DNA from: Methanobrevibacter ruminantium M1
GTDB taxonomy: Archaea > Methanobacteriota > Methanobacteria > Methanobacteriales > Methanobacteriaceae
Direction: 5' to 3'
Assembly: GCF_000024185.1 (NCBI RefSeq)
Contig: NC_013790.1
Location: forward strand, 558,001-622,000
Length of the DNA stretch: 64,000 bases
Within the stretch, counting starts at the first letter, position 1; each line of letters begins with the position of its first letter. A model generated the notes under the pieces. It saw only the letters and a program-made list of their open reading frames with translations, was not told the DNA's origin and did no database searches. This document shows, in pieces, positions 19,461 to 28,452 of the stretch. The position numbers and the translations under genes were made by a program.

Positions 19461-19715
19461 TTGCCCTTATCAATTAGTTGGACTTTTTTCTTTTTGGCCT
19501 ATTTTTTCACTTTTTCTATTTTGCTTAATCATTTCTCTTGAGATTCAATTTCAATTTTTAATAAAATTTTCACAAGTTTTTTAAATAAGTAAGTTGTAAT
19601 ATATAGTAATAGTAAATATTAATTAAATTAATTAATAAAAAAATGATTATTTAATTTTAAATTTAATTTTAAATTGTCAAAACCAATTTACCTAATTCTT
19701 TTAGAAGGCAATCAA
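19461..19715. other. AT-rich spacer before second NSS gene
   Basis: No gene is seen. The string AAATAAGTAAGTTGTAATATATAG around 19583-19606 contains a TATA-like core (given here as GTAATATATAG) and probably drives the next gene, with a leader near 85 bases. Confidence 0.35.
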
Positions 19716-22364
19716 ATGGATGATGAAACTAATAACAATCAATGGAACAGTTCAACAAGCTTCATACTTGTCATGGTAGGATCCATCATAGCATTGGCAG
19801 GGATTTGGAGATTTTCCTATCTTATTTATGAAAACGGAGGGGGCAGCTTCCTAATCCCATACATATTAGCCATCGTTATCATGGTCATCCCCCTTCTTGT
19901 CCTTGAGTTTGGAGTGGGATTCAAATACAAGGCAAGCCTGCCAAGGATATTTTACAATATCAAGTCTGAATTTGAAATAGTGGCATGGTTTATCCTTTTC
20001 CTAATATTCATAGTCCTAATCTGCTATACTTGCATAATGTCCTGGGACCTTATCTACATAGTCCTAAGTTTATTTAAAGGATGGGGCAATAATCCTAGTG
20101 TTTTCTTTACAACCACCCTACTTCATAGCACCTCTAATCCATATGGCTTAACTTACCTTGTAGTTCCTATTGGAATCGGCCTCATATTAATCTGGGCCTT
20201 GATATATTTCATATCTCGAAGGGAAATAAATAGGGGAATATCATTAGTGACAAAATTTTCCCTGGCATTGACATTTGTTCTCGTCATCATCCTTTCAGTC
20301 TTTGCCCTTCAATTGCCAGGATCCAGAACTGGCCTTATGGCCTTGTTCAATCCAAATTGGGAATATCTCTTGGACTATAACATTTGGCTCACTGCATTCG
20401 GACAGCTTATATTTTCCTATGGCCTTGCATATGGAATCGCAAGCACATATTCCTCCTATCTTCCAGAGGACAGCAAGCTTATAGACAGCGCATGGGTTAT
20501 TGTTCTAATCAGCCTAATATTCGAAATTCTGATGTCTGTTCTCATATTTGCATTGCTTGGACATATGGCATTGGGAAAGAACATGCCTATTACAAGCCTT
20601 GTAAGCGACAGCTTCTCATTGATATTTGTGGTTTTCCCTAATGTATTCAATGTGATGGGCTCATGGGCAACAATAATAGGTCCATTGTTCTTTATGGTTA
20701 TATTTATAGGGGGATTAGGTGCATTATTTGCTCTTATAGAGCCTTTGGCAAATGCAATATGCGAAAAGTTCATTTGGACTAAGGATAGGGCAATAAAGAC
20801 ATTGGTCTTGGCAGGACTCTTTGCATCTTTCATATTTGCAACAGGAATGGGAGAGTATTTCCTTAGGATAGTTGACGGCTTCATAACCCAATTTGCAATA
20901 ATTCTAGTTGTTTTGGTAGAGATATTAGTATTCGGATGGCTTTTTGACCTTGATGATATAAGAAATGTTTTAAACAATAATTCTAGAATAAAGCTCGGAA
21001 AATATTGGGTCTATCTAATCAAGTTTGCAATTCCGATTCTTCTTATTGTAATCTGGATATTGGGAGTTTATAATTTGATTATAACTGGAGACAGGCAAAG
21101 CCTTCTTGTTCAGTCCATTTTAGCTTCAATCATTGTTATTGTGCCTCTAGCTCTAACTGTAGCTCCATTTAATGGAGAATATTCTCTTGGCTCAATTACA
21201 GGAGGATATAATTACTTTAGGGACAGTGGGGATGATGAAGAGGCCAAATCAAATTCAAAGCCAGACTTAAAGTCCAGATTCACATCAAGATTCACATCTA
21301 AGGATAATGATGTTGATAATGGCACTGAAGGCTATGAAGAGAAGACCTATGTTGAAAAGACAATAGATGACTATGAGGGCTATGATGGTGTAGTGGCAAT
21401 CACAGATGATGAAGAGGAAAATTCCAGCCTTAAATCCAGATTCAGTTGGGACAAGTTTAAAAAGTCTAAAAATGGTAAGAATGTTTTAAATAATGTTGAT
21501 TTGTCTGCGAAAGAGTTTGATCCTCCAAGCGATGATGATTATGATGATTATGAAACTTATAATAGTTTAGATGATGGTTATAGCCAAGGCTCTGATGATT
21601 TTGATAATAGTATGGATGATTATAGGTCTAAATCTAAGTCCAAATCTAAATCCAAATCTAAATCCAAATCTAAATCCAAATCTAAATCAGAATCTAAGTC
21701 ATTATTTGAAAAGATTAATTTATTTAATAAAGACCAAGGAGAGAATGATTATTTGGATGATAATTATGGCTATAATTCTAATGATAATTATGAAGATGAT
21801 GATTCCTCCTTTGAAGATGTCTTCGATGATTTTGATTATATAACTCCTATAAGGGAAGAAGAACCTAAATCTAAACCTAAAACAAAGTCTAAACCAAAAT
21901 CTAAAACAAATTCCAAATCAAAATCTAAGGCTAAAGGTGGAAATAAAAAACCTAAATTCATTAGTGCTGAGGATCTTGATGGAATTGAAAGTTTAGATGA
22001 TTTAAGTAGCCAGCCTAATAAGAAACCTGCTTCTAAAAAGACTTCTGCTTCTAAAAAGAAATCAAGTTCAAAATCTAAAAAGGAATCTGGCTCTAAATCC
22101 AAAAAAGCATCAGAACCTAAAGAAGAACCTAAACCTAAAGAAGAAGAAATAGAATATGAAGAGTTCTCAGATGATTTCTTTGATGATGGTGTATTTGGAG
22201 AGGAAGGCTATGAAGCTCTTCTAGACGATTATGTGGAACCGAAACCAAAATCCAAAAAGAAAAAGGCATCTTCCAAATCTGACCAATCTACACCTAGGGA
22301 TTCTAAACCCTATTATGATTATGAAAAGAAAGGATCAGATTCTGTTTTTAATTTAGATGATTAA
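19716..22364 (+). CDS. NSS-family transporter paralogue with ~380-residue charged C-terminal tail
   Basis: Residues 1-500 form a 12-helix LeuT-fold domain similar to the gene before it. The normally strict first-helix motif GLGNxWRFP is changed to ALAGIWRFS, removing the Asn that binds sodium at site Na1 in LeuT. Residues about 505-882 are hydrophilic and of low complexity: acidic patches (DDDYDDYE), a run of about ten Lys-Ser pairs, and blocks of Lys/Ser/Pro. No domain was recognised in the tail, which should lie in the cytoplasm. ATG 19716 (after AGAAGG) is preferred to an upstream TTG. The last codons and stop overlap a terminator hairpin. It could be a transporter turned sensor or anchor, which is inference. 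Confidence 0.85.
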   Translation: MDDETNNNQWNSSTSFILVMVGSIIALAGIWRFSYLIYENGGGSFLIPYILAIVIMVIPLLVLEFGVGFKYKASLPRIFYNIKSEFEIVAWFILFLIFIVLICYTCIMSWDLIYIVLSLFKGWGNNPSVFFTTTLLHSTSNPYGLTYLVVPIGIGLILIWALIYFISRREINRGISLVTKFSLALTFVLVIILSVFALQLPGSRTGLMALFNPNWEYLLDYNIWLTAFGQLIFSYGLAYGIASTYSSYLPEDSKLIDSAWVIVLISLIFEILMSVLIFALLGHMALGKNMPITSLVSDSFSLIFVVFPNVFNVMGSWATIIGPLFFMVIFIGGLGALFALIEPLANAICEKFIWTKDRAIKTLVLAGLFASFIFATGMGEYFLRIVDGFITQFAIILVVLVEILVFGWLFDLDDIRNVLNNNSRIKLGKYWVYLIKFAIPILLIVIWILGVYNLIITGDRQSLLVQSILASIIVIVPLALTVAPFNGEYSLGSITGGYNYFRDSGDDEEAKSNSKPDLKSRFTSRFTSKDNDVDNGTEGYEEKTYVEKTIDDYEGYDGVVAITDDEEENSSLKSRFSWDKFKKSKNGKNVLNNVDLSAKEFDPPSDDDYDDYETYNSLDDGYSQGSDDFDNSMDDYRSKSKSKSKSKSKSKSKSKSKSESKSLFEKINLFNKDQGENDYLDDNYGYNSNDNYEDDDSSFEDVFDDFDYITPIREEEPKSKPKTKSKPKSKTNSKSKSKAKGGNKKPKFISAEDLDGIESLDDLSSQPNKKPASKKTSASKKKSSSKSKKESGSKSKKASEPKEEPKPKEEEIEYEEFSDDFFDDGVFGEEGYEALLDDYVEPKPKSKKKKASSKSDQSTPRDSKPYYDYEKKGSDSVFNLDD

Positions 22365-22392
22365 AAATCATCTAATACTTTATTTTTTTATC
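22353..22392 (+). terminator. Hairpin terminator overlapping a stop codon
   Basis: A perfect 10-bp stem (TTAGATGATT at 22353-22362 and complement at 22366-22375) is followed by ACTTTATTTTTTTAT. The left arm encodes the last residues (LDD) of the transporter tail and part of the TAA stop. An almost identical copy occurs at 23144-23190. Confidence 0.75.
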
Positions 22393-22581
22393 TCTTATCT
22401 TTTTTTAGTCCATTTCTTTACCTATTTAACTATTTCTATTCCTATTATTTTCTATCATTTTCATTTTTTATCATTATTTGTTCATGATTTTTCAATTAAT
22501 TTACATATTTATCCATATTTTCAAAATATAAAATTTATAAAAGATAAAAACATACCTATAATTATCAAAATAGGTGATTAT

Positions 22582-23088
22582 ATGGATAAAAAAATGACAG
22601 TTTTATTGGTTGCCCTATTTTGCCTTCTCTGTGTAGGCTCATATCTAATCTTTGAACCTGCCAGGCATATAAGCTATCATGAGGTCAATCTCACTGACAC
22701 CTGCGTTGCAAAGGTCCCGGTAACCGATAAGGTATCTTCATATACAGACAACTTAAACATTCACTACTATTCCGATTATGAAAACGATCTTAACATTACA
22801 AGTTTTTATGATGTGGCTCCGGAATCTTCGTCTCAAGGGCATCTGAGAATGGACAATCTTAAAAAGGAAGTTTTAGGTACGGAAAAGGGAAGTGCAGGCA
22901 ATCTCACTTATTATAAAAACAATAATGCCGGAACTTACACAATGTATGTTGAAGATAGAATGTCACATAATTATATTTTGCTTTCCGCTAAGGACTTAAC
23001 AATTTTCACTAATGTATATTCTAGCTTAGAGGCTAGAATTGTGGTAAATGAAACTGATATTGATAGTTTGGACTCAAGCTATGCTTAA
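22582..23088 (+). CDS. Small exported or membrane-anchored protein of unknown function
   Basis: I do not recognise this 168-residue protein. It begins MDKKMTVLLVALFCLLCVGS, an N-terminal hydrophobic segment that would act as signal peptide or anchor, with the remainder outside the cell. The soluble part has no cysteines apart from one in LTDTCVAKV, is rich in Tyr, Asn and Ser, and has several N-X-S/T sequons that AglB might glycosylate. The ATG at 22582 was chosen because AGGTGATT lies six bases upstream; a longer AT-rich frame upstream has no binding site and an odd composition. It lies between a transporter and a TPP enzyme with its own terminator. Confidence 0.7.
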   Translation: MDKKMTVLLVALFCLLCVGSYLIFEPARHISYHEVNLTDTCVAKVPVTDKVSSYTDNLNIHYYSDYENDLNITSFYDVAPESSSQGHLRMDNLKKEVLGTEKGSAGNLTYYKNNNAGTYTMYVEDRMSHNYILLSAKDLTIFTNVYSSLEARIVVNETDIDSLDSSYA

Positions 23089-23143
23089 TTTTGGCTTTAT
23101 TTTAGTTAAAAGATAACTTCTATATTTAGTCAACTTAAGATTA

Positions 23144-23190
23144 GTTTTTAATTTAGATGATTAGCAATCATCTATTATTTTATTTTTAAT
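23144..23190 (+). terminator. Second copy of the transporter-end terminator
   Basis: The stretch GTTTTTAATTTAGATGATT at 23144-23162 repeats exactly the end of the second NSS gene at 22344-22362, and the hairpin (arms at 23154-23162 and 23166-23174) is kept with loop AGC in place of AAA. T-rich tracts with a 12-base repeat (TTTTTAATTGTA) follow to about 23235. Confidence 0.7.
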
Positions 23191-23292
23191 TGTATTTTTA
23201 ATTGTATTTTTAATTGTGTTTTTATTTGTATTTTAACTCTCATGAATTATTTTTAAAAAAACAACTTATTTTATTACTGGATTGATGAACTT

Positions 23293-25029
23293 ATGAACAC
23301 TGCAGAGATTTTAGTCAATTTGCTTGAAAGGGATGGAAATGAATTTATCTTTGGCCATCCAGGTGAACAGATACTTCCATTTTATAAGGCATTGAAGGAC
23401 TCTTCAATCAGCCATATCCTAACAAGGCATGAACAAGCTGCAGCCCATGCTGCAGATGCATATGCGAGGGTTTCTGGTGAATACGGCATTTGCATATCAA
23501 CTGCAGGTCCCGGTGCCATGAATCTGGTCATGGGAGCCTCCACAGCATTCAAGGATTCTGTTCCAATGCTTGTGATAACCGGAGACAATGACTATGATAA
23601 AAAGGACTCTGACATTTTTCAGTCATTTCCTATAAACTCTGTCTTTGAGAATATATCAATTAAAAGCTTCCATCCTTATGATGGGAAATCCGCTGTTTAC
23701 AATATGATTGAAGCATTGATTCTTCTTCATAAGTTTCCAAAAGGTCCTGTTCATATCAATCTCTCTAGAGATGTACTTTTAGAAGAGATTGATTTTGATT
23801 CTATTGATTTAAGAGATATTGGTCTATCTAATATTCCTTCTTTGAATCTTAATGATTCTGATATAATTGAAAACTTTGATCTTTTTGATGATTCTTTAGA
23901 TAATTTATATGACTTTTCACAAAAGTTATCCGCTGATGTAGATATAACTATTCAATCAGCTATTAAAAAATTAAAGGATTCGTCAAAACCATTAGTCATA
24001 CTAGGAAATGGTATAGTTTGGTCAAAAGCTACTTTTAAATTAAGCGACTTTTTAAGTAAAACTATGCTTCCAGTTGTTACCACATATCACTCAAAGGGAA
24101 TAGTCAGTGACCATGACAGATTGAACCTTGGGATAGTAGGTCTTAGGGGAAACTCATTGTCAAATTATGCTTATGAGAATTCAGATTGCATTTTGGTTCT
24201 AGGTGCCAAACTCTCTGAACGTACAATCGGTGCTTCCGACTTTGACATTGCCAAGGAAAAGATGATACATGTTAATATTGATGAGAATTGCTTAAAGGGA
24301 AAAATTAATATTTGCATGGATGTTAATGAGTTCTTGGACTGTCTTTTGGATGAATTAGATCAAGATAATGGAACATTTGATTATGATGATGGATGGATAG
24401 ATGAGATCTACTCCAATTATGAGGAATTGATTGTTGGTGGAATTGAAGAAGTGGAAGAAAACTTTAATCCATTAAGGCCTCCTTATGCGATTAATAGGAT
24501 TATAGATGCTTTTAAAGGAGCATATTTCCTATCAGATGCAGGAACCCATACGACATGGACTACTTTGCTTGCAAAAAGCGATTCATTCGGCAAGCTTTTG
24601 TTTTCAGGTGGCTTTGGTCCTATGGGATATAGCCTTCCAGGGTCCATTGGTGTTGCATTTGCCTTAAAGAAGAGAGGAATTGATGAAAGGGTGCTTGTCA
24701 TCTGTGGTGATGGAGATATTCAAATGGTAATTCAGGAATTGGCTACAATTAGGGAATATGATTTGAATATTGATATTTTTATAATCAATAACTCTCAGTT
24801 AGGAATAATAAGACAATGGGAAGAGACTGTTTATGACTTTGATAAGTATCAGGTTGACCTTATTAATCCAGACTTTGCTAAATTGGCTGATGCATATGGT
24901 GTTGATTCTATGAAGGTGGAATCTAAGGAAGACCTTCAATTGGCTATTGAGATGTCTTTGGATTCAAATAAGGCATTTTTAGCTGATGTATGTGTTTGTG
25001 AAGAGAATATTCCTATGCCTAAAAAATAG
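23293..25029 (+). CDS. Acetolactate-synthase-like TPP-dependent enzyme
   Basis: A 578-residue enzyme with the three-domain layout of the acetohydroxyacid synthase large subunit family (PYR, central, PP domains). The Glu that activates TPP is in LTRHEQAAAHAADAYAR (around residue 45). STAGPGAMNLVMG follows. The TPP/metal motif GDGDIQMVIQELATI with INNSQLG lies near residue 475. No small regulatory subunit (IlvN/IlvH) is adjacent. Members of this branch in methanogens are often called IlvB-like without proof, so it may be a true acetolactate synthase or another 2-oxoacid decarboxylase/ligase. The first 150 residues and last 200 are well conserved, while the middle (around 175-215) is Asp-rich and unusual. 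Confidence 0.82.
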   Translation: MNTAEILVNLLERDGNEFIFGHPGEQILPFYKALKDSSISHILTRHEQAAAHAADAYARVSGEYGICISTAGPGAMNLVMGASTAFKDSVPMLVITGDNDYDKKDSDIFQSFPINSVFENISIKSFHPYDGKSAVYNMIEALILLHKFPKGPVHINLSRDVLLEEIDFDSIDLRDIGLSNIPSLNLNDSDIIENFDLFDDSLDNLYDFSQKLSADVDITIQSAIKKLKDSSKPLVILGNGIVWSKATFKLSDFLSKTMLPVVTTYHSKGIVSDHDRLNLGIVGLRGNSLSNYAYENSDCILVLGAKLSERTIGASDFDIAKEKMIHVNIDENCLKGKINICMDVNEFLDCLLDELDQDNGTFDYDDGWIDEIYSNYEELIVGGIEEVEENFNPLRPPYAINRIIDAFKGAYFLSDAGTHTTWTTLLAKSDSFGKLLFSGGFGPMGYSLPGSIGVAFALKKRGIDERVLVICGDGDIQMVIQELATIREYDLNIDIFIINNSQLGIIRQWEETVYDFDKYQVDLINPDFAKLADAYGVDSMKVESKEDLQLAIEMSLDSNKAFLADVCVCEENIPMPKK

Positions 25030-25039
25030 TGTATTGCTT

Positions 25040-25066
25040 TAAAAGTTAGTTTAACTAATTTTTTTT
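25040..25066. terminator. Convergent terminator
   Basis: A hairpin-forming stretch (AAAAGTTAG, spacer TTTAA, CTAATTTTT) lies between two genes that point at each other. T-runs on the + strand and A-runs at the left make it usable on both strands. Confidence 0.5.
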
Positions 25067-25412
25067 ATTGGTTTAAAAACTCTTTTAAGAGTTTATCTTT
25101 ATTTTTTCCAATAAATTCAGTGTATTTTTCATCAATCGCTTCTATTTGATAATCTTCATTTTCAGCTTTTTTTAATAGATAAGCTATTGGCTCTATTTCT
25201 AAATGGGATATTATTCTTTGAGCTTTTTTATTATCTTTGTTCTCTTTATTTTTATTTTTATTTTTATCTTTAGTTTTGGATGGGTTTGCATTGATTGAAA
25301 TGATATCTACTTTGAATATGAAATATATTTCATCTTCAAATATGGTAAAAGCTTCGCTAAATTCGTAAATTGTTTCTTTATTGAAGCTATTTATTATTTC
25401 TAGTCCATCCAT
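25065..25412 (-). CDS. Hypothetical protein downstream of DUF2953 gene
   Basis: I do not recognise this 115-residue protein. It has a hydrophobic/aromatic N-terminal half (IFEDEIYFIFKVDIIS), a Lys/Asn/Asp linker with NKNKNKENKDNKK, and a C-terminal helix pair ending in FIGKNKDKLLKEFLNQ. No signal peptide is present. The start ATG has GTGATACC upstream on the minus strand. It is the third gene of an apparent GerW-DUF2953 unit, 61 bases after the DUF2953 stop, so a role with these two is possible. Confidence 0.6.
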   Translation of the reverse strand: MDGLEIINSFNKETIYEFSEAFTIFEDEIYFIFKVDIISINANPSKTKDKNKNKNKENKDNKKAQRIISHLEIEPIAYLLKKAENEDYQIEAIDEKYTEFIGKNKDKLLKEFLNQ

Positions 25413-25473
25413 GGTATCACTTTATTTGTTTGCTTATTCTTTATCTGGTTCTTCTTTAAATTTAGATTTTGGT

Positions 25474-26322
25474 TTAAGTTTCTTTTTCTTCTTTTTTATC
25501 TAATTCTTCTTTGGAGTTTTCTTTAATTTCAGTGTCTTTTTCTTTTTTATCTAATTCTTCTTTGGAGTTTTCTTTAATTTCAGTGTCTTTTTCTTTTTTA
25601 TATAATTCTTCTTTGGAGTTTTCTTTAATTTCAGTGTCTTTTTCTTTTTTATATAATTCTTCATTGGAGTTTTCTTTTTCTTCATTTTCTTTATCTTTGG
25701 CTTTTTTATAAGCATAAATTACTTTAATCAATTCTCTAATGTCCTTTTTGCTTACTAAAATTAAGCTATAAAATATTATTTTCAGTAGATTTATCTTTAA
25801 TTCCAATTGTCCTTCAAAATCAGTGATTATCTCTGTAAATCTAGGATCTACAGTTAATGAAACTGGCTTTTTACTATTTACTATAGCTCCTATTGACCAT
25901 ATCCAACTTGCTATCTTGACTGTGGTGAAAGAGTCGCTTAGGCCTAGTATCAAGTGTCCTTCGAGTTTCTTTATATCAATTGATTTTAGAATGTCCTTTA
26001 GATATTTCTTTAATTCTTTCTTTGATTTAATTAGCTCTTTTAGGATAGGTTTAATTTCATTGTATTTTTCCATCAGGCCTTTTTTGTCTTTGGACTCTTC
26101 TTCCTCTCCATCTTCTTCTTTTTCCTCTTCGGATTCTGTAGCCTTGTCTTCAGAGCTATCTTTTGTAAAAATAGGGATTTTAAGCAGAGTTATCTTTAAT
26201 TTGTATCTGGCTTCTGCTTTTTCCTTTTCAACAGTTAGAATTATTCTTAAACCATTGTATAGGATTATTGAAAATATGATAATTAAGGCGATTAGTATAA
26301 TTAAAATAAGATTTAAGATCAT
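25474..26322 (-). CDS. DUF2953 family membrane-anchored protein with C-terminal repeats
   Basis: The protein (282 residues) begins with a transmembrane helix (LNLILIILIALIIIFSIILY). A basic/acidic linker with EDKATESEEEKEEDGEEEE follows, and then the DUF2953-like domain: LKSIDIKKLEGHLILGLSD, then a hydrophobic segment, VDPRFTEIITDFEGQLELKI. DUF2953 proteins are the YtfI type, found beside GerW/YtfJ in spore-forming bacteria. The C-terminal 65 residues are nearly four copies of a 17-residue unit (KEELYKKEKDTEIKENS), matching a 51-bp DNA repeat. Start ATG at 26322. Function is unknown. Confidence 0.8.
   Translation of the reverse strand: MILNLILIILIALIIIFSIILYNGLRIILTVEKEKAEARYKLKITLLKIPIFTKDSSEDKATESEEEKEEDGEEEESKDKKGLMEKYNEIKPILKELIKSKKELKKYLKDILKSIDIKKLEGHLILGLSDSFTTVKIASWIWSIGAIVNSKKPVSLTVDPRFTEIITDFEGQLELKINLLKIIFYSLILVSKKDIRELIKVIYAYKKAKDKENEEKENSNEELYKKEKDTEIKENSKEELYKKEKDTEIKENSKEELDKKEKDTEIKENSKEELDKKEEKET
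25490..25690 (-). repeat. 51-bp coding repeat in the DUF2953 gene
   Basis: Almost four tandem copies of a 51-base unit (contains CTTTAATTTCAGTGTC on the + strand) encode the 17-residue repeats. Copies differ at single bases only (Asp/Tyr swap in the unit), which suggests recent expansion; copy number probably varies between strains. Confidence 0.88.
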
Positions 26323-26468
26323 TTCTATCGCCTTTTCATATTTTGATTCTTTTTAACTTTTAATTTTTATTTATAAATCAAAGCTTTAAATTGGTTTTTT
26401 AAGTTATTTTAGGATTTAAATTTCTTAATTTTTCAAGTTGATTCAGTTTAAACAGCAAAATAGACTTA

Positions 26469-26984
26469 TTAGTCATCTATTTCAATGCCTAATGATTCTT
26501 CTGCTTCTTCTACTTCTTCTTCAACCTTTTCTTTTAGGTCTGATTCTTCAACAGCATCTTCGACCTTTTCTTTTATGTCTGCGTCTTGGATATCAACTTC
26601 ACTTACGTCATCAACATCTATGTAGTCGTCATTGCCTTTTGATGGGAGGAACTCTTTTAAGACATCAGTTAGGATTAATCCGATTTCGTTTAATGTCTTG
26701 TTGGTTTGGTTTCCTTTTGATAGGTTGATTGTCCTTATTTCATCAACTCCACTGTTTCCTTTTGATACGACAACCATGGTTATAGGTTCAACGCTTACAC
26801 CTGCACCGGTTCCGGCAAGTGAATTATCAGCCTTTTGCTCTCCTATTCCGAATCCTACTGCAGCTTTGGATACAGGGATTAATAATTTGTCTTCAGTTTC
26901 TATTGCGTCTCCAATATAGTTGCTAATGTGAATAAGCTTTCTTAATTCTTCTACAGTTGTTTTAATTGGTTCTTCATCAATCAT
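26469..26984 (-). CDS. GerW/YtfJ family protein
   Basis: The 171-residue protein matches the GerW (spore protein YtfJ) family: GDAIETEDKLLIPVSKAAVGFGIG, then GTGAGVSVEPITMVVVSKGN (here shown in parts) and FLPSKG near the end of the conserved core. In Bacillus, YtfJ is needed for germination of some spores; the archaeal role is unknown, since methanogens do not sporulate. The last 45 residues form an acidic helix (EDAVEESDLKEKVEEEVEEA). The gene directly precedes the DUF2953 gene on the minus strand, the same pairing as ytfJ-ytfI in Bacillus. Start ATG has AGGAGATAAAAG upstream. Confidence 0.86.
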   Translation of the reverse strand: MIDEEPIKTTVEELRKLIHISNYIGDAIETEDKLLIPVSKAAVGFGIGEQKADNSLAGTGAGVSVEPITMVVVSKGNSGVDEIRTINLSKGNQTNKTLNEIGLILTDVLKEFLPSKGNDDYIDVDDVSEVDIQDADIKEKVEDAVEESDLKEKVEEEVEEAEESLGIEIDD

Positions 26985-27285
26985 TCTTTTATCTCCTTAT
27001 TTTTTATTTATATATTTTAATCTTTTAAAATTATAAAATACTTGATTTATTATTAGTTTTAATAAATTATATTTATTTCGATATGGCTTTTTAATAGTTA
27101 TATATGCTAAATCTTTATTGCTTGGATAGTTAAATAAAAGATTAAATTTATTCGGCGATTAAAATTAAGTTAAAATTATTGATTTTGTAAAATAAGTAAA
27201 ATTAAGAGTTTGTTTGTAAAAAGAGAAAAAAAGAGAATAAATGGAAGTTAAGAGTAATTACTCCCAACTTGAATAAAAATTTTGA
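26985..27285. other. Spacer between aminotransferase and gerW-like genes
   Basis: Both flanking genes are on the minus strand, so the right part (27200-27285) holds the aminotransferase 3' end and A-rich/T-rich termination signals, and the left part holds the promoter of the gerW-like gene; TATAAATTTAG-like strings occur on the minus strand near 27090-27110. No small gene is seen. Confidence 0.35.
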
Positions 27286-28452
27286 TCAAACTTTTTCTAA
27301 AAGTTTGAATTTGATGTAATGGTTCGCAAGAGCAGCCACACCGGCACCTGCATCTTCAACTAATCCTAATCCTTTTAAGGTTAATCCTAATGCAGTGAAA
27401 GTGATAGCTAATTCTTGATAGTTGATTACACCCATATGTCCAATTCTGAATATGTTTCCTTTAAGGTGGTCTTGTCCCCCTGCTAATTGGACTTTATATT
27501 TGTTGAGCATGGTTCCTCTGATTTGGTCGTCATTTGCTCCTTCTGGCATTTTTACTGCAGTTACAGTTGCAGAGGATACAGCTTCATCAGGGAATAATTC
27601 AAGACCTAAAGCTTTAACAGCATCTCTTGATGCAGCTGCTGCTGTGTGGTGTCTTTCTATTCTGTTTTCAAGACCTTCCTCATGGAGAACTTCAAGAGCA
27701 GCCTTTAATGCATAGATCAATGATACAGATGGAGTATAAGGGGTTTGAGCAGGGTCCTTATTACCGTTTGCTCTGTATTTAGGCATGTTCAAGTAGTAAT
27801 TGTTGTCTTCTACCTTTTCACATGCTGCCCATGCGTCGTCATTGAATGTGATTGCTGCAAGGCCTGGAGGTGCGGCGAGACATTTTTGAGAACCGGTTAC
27901 ACATGCGTCAATGTGGTATTTGTCCACATCCACATAGTCTCCTCCTAAAGAGGATACTGTGTCTACAATGAATAATGCATCGTGGTTTTTCATTACTTCT
28001 CCCACTTCTTTGATAGGTGCGGCAACACCGGTTGAGGTTTCATTGTGTACCATGGTGATTGCTTTAATGTCTTCGTCTTTTTCTAAGGCTTCTTCAACAA
28101 GGTCTGGAGTTACAGCGGTTCCCCATTCAACATCTAACTGTACGGATTCGATTCCATGCATCTTGGAGATGTCTGCAAATCTTTCACCGAATTTTCCGCC
28201 TACTACATTTAATATTTTATCTCCTCTGTTGACAAGGTTTGAGACTGCTGCTTCCATTGCAGAAGTTCCAGAACCTGTTAGGATATAAGAATCATTTTTA
28301 GTTTGGAAAGTTTTAGACATTAATTTGGTTGTTTCTGTATAGATTTCTCCAAATTCGTCTCCTCTGTGGTTTACAACAGCTTTGCTCATTGCTTGTAATA
28401 CTCTTGGGTCTGCAGTTGTTGGACCTGGGAGCATTAATAATATTTCGTTCAT
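27286..28452 (-). CDS. Class V aminotransferase (alanine-glyoxylate / serine-pyruvate type)
   Basis: A PLP-dependent enzyme of 388 residues. MLPGPTTADPRVLQAMSKAVVNHR near the start is typical, GSGTSAMEAAVSNL holds the phosphate-binding part, VDTVSSLGG carries the cofactor-ring Asp, and TGSQKCLAAPPG holds the Schiff-base Lys (about residue 193). Archaeal homologues (MJ0959 type) accept several amino donors, so alanine-glyoxylate, serine-pyruvate and related reactions are all possible. It stands alone on the minus strand. Start ATG is preceded by GGAGG on that strand. Family certain, substrate not. Confidence 0.92.
   Translation of the reverse strand: MNEILLMLPGPTTADPRVLQAMSKAVVNHRGDEFGEIYTETTKLMSKTFQTKNDSYILTGSGTSAMEAAVSNLVNRGDKILNVVGGKFGERFADISKMHGIESVQLDVEWGTAVTPDLVEEALEKDEDIKAITMVHNETSTGVAAPIKEVGEVMKNHDALFIVDTVSSLGGDYVDVDKYHIDACVTGSQKCLAAPPGLAAITFNDDAWAACEKVEDNNYYLNMPKYRANGNKDPAQTPYTPSVSLIYALKAALEVLHEEGLENRIERHHTAAAASRDAVKALGLELFPDEAVSSATVTAVKMPEGANDDQIRGTMLNKYKVQLAGGQDHLKGNIFRIGHMGVINYQELAITFTALGLTLKGLGLVEDAGAGVAALANHYIKFKLLEKV

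Noticed and set aside
20456-20977. A 173-codon minus-strand frame inside the second NSS transporter
   Set aside because: Antisense to conserved transmembrane helices of a clear NSS transporter; no binding site.
22357-22581. A 75-codon N-terminal extension of the small exported protein
   Set aside because: AT-rich Phe/Ile/Tyr/His codons without a binding site; the ATG at 22582 has AGGTGATT and starts a normal signal segment.
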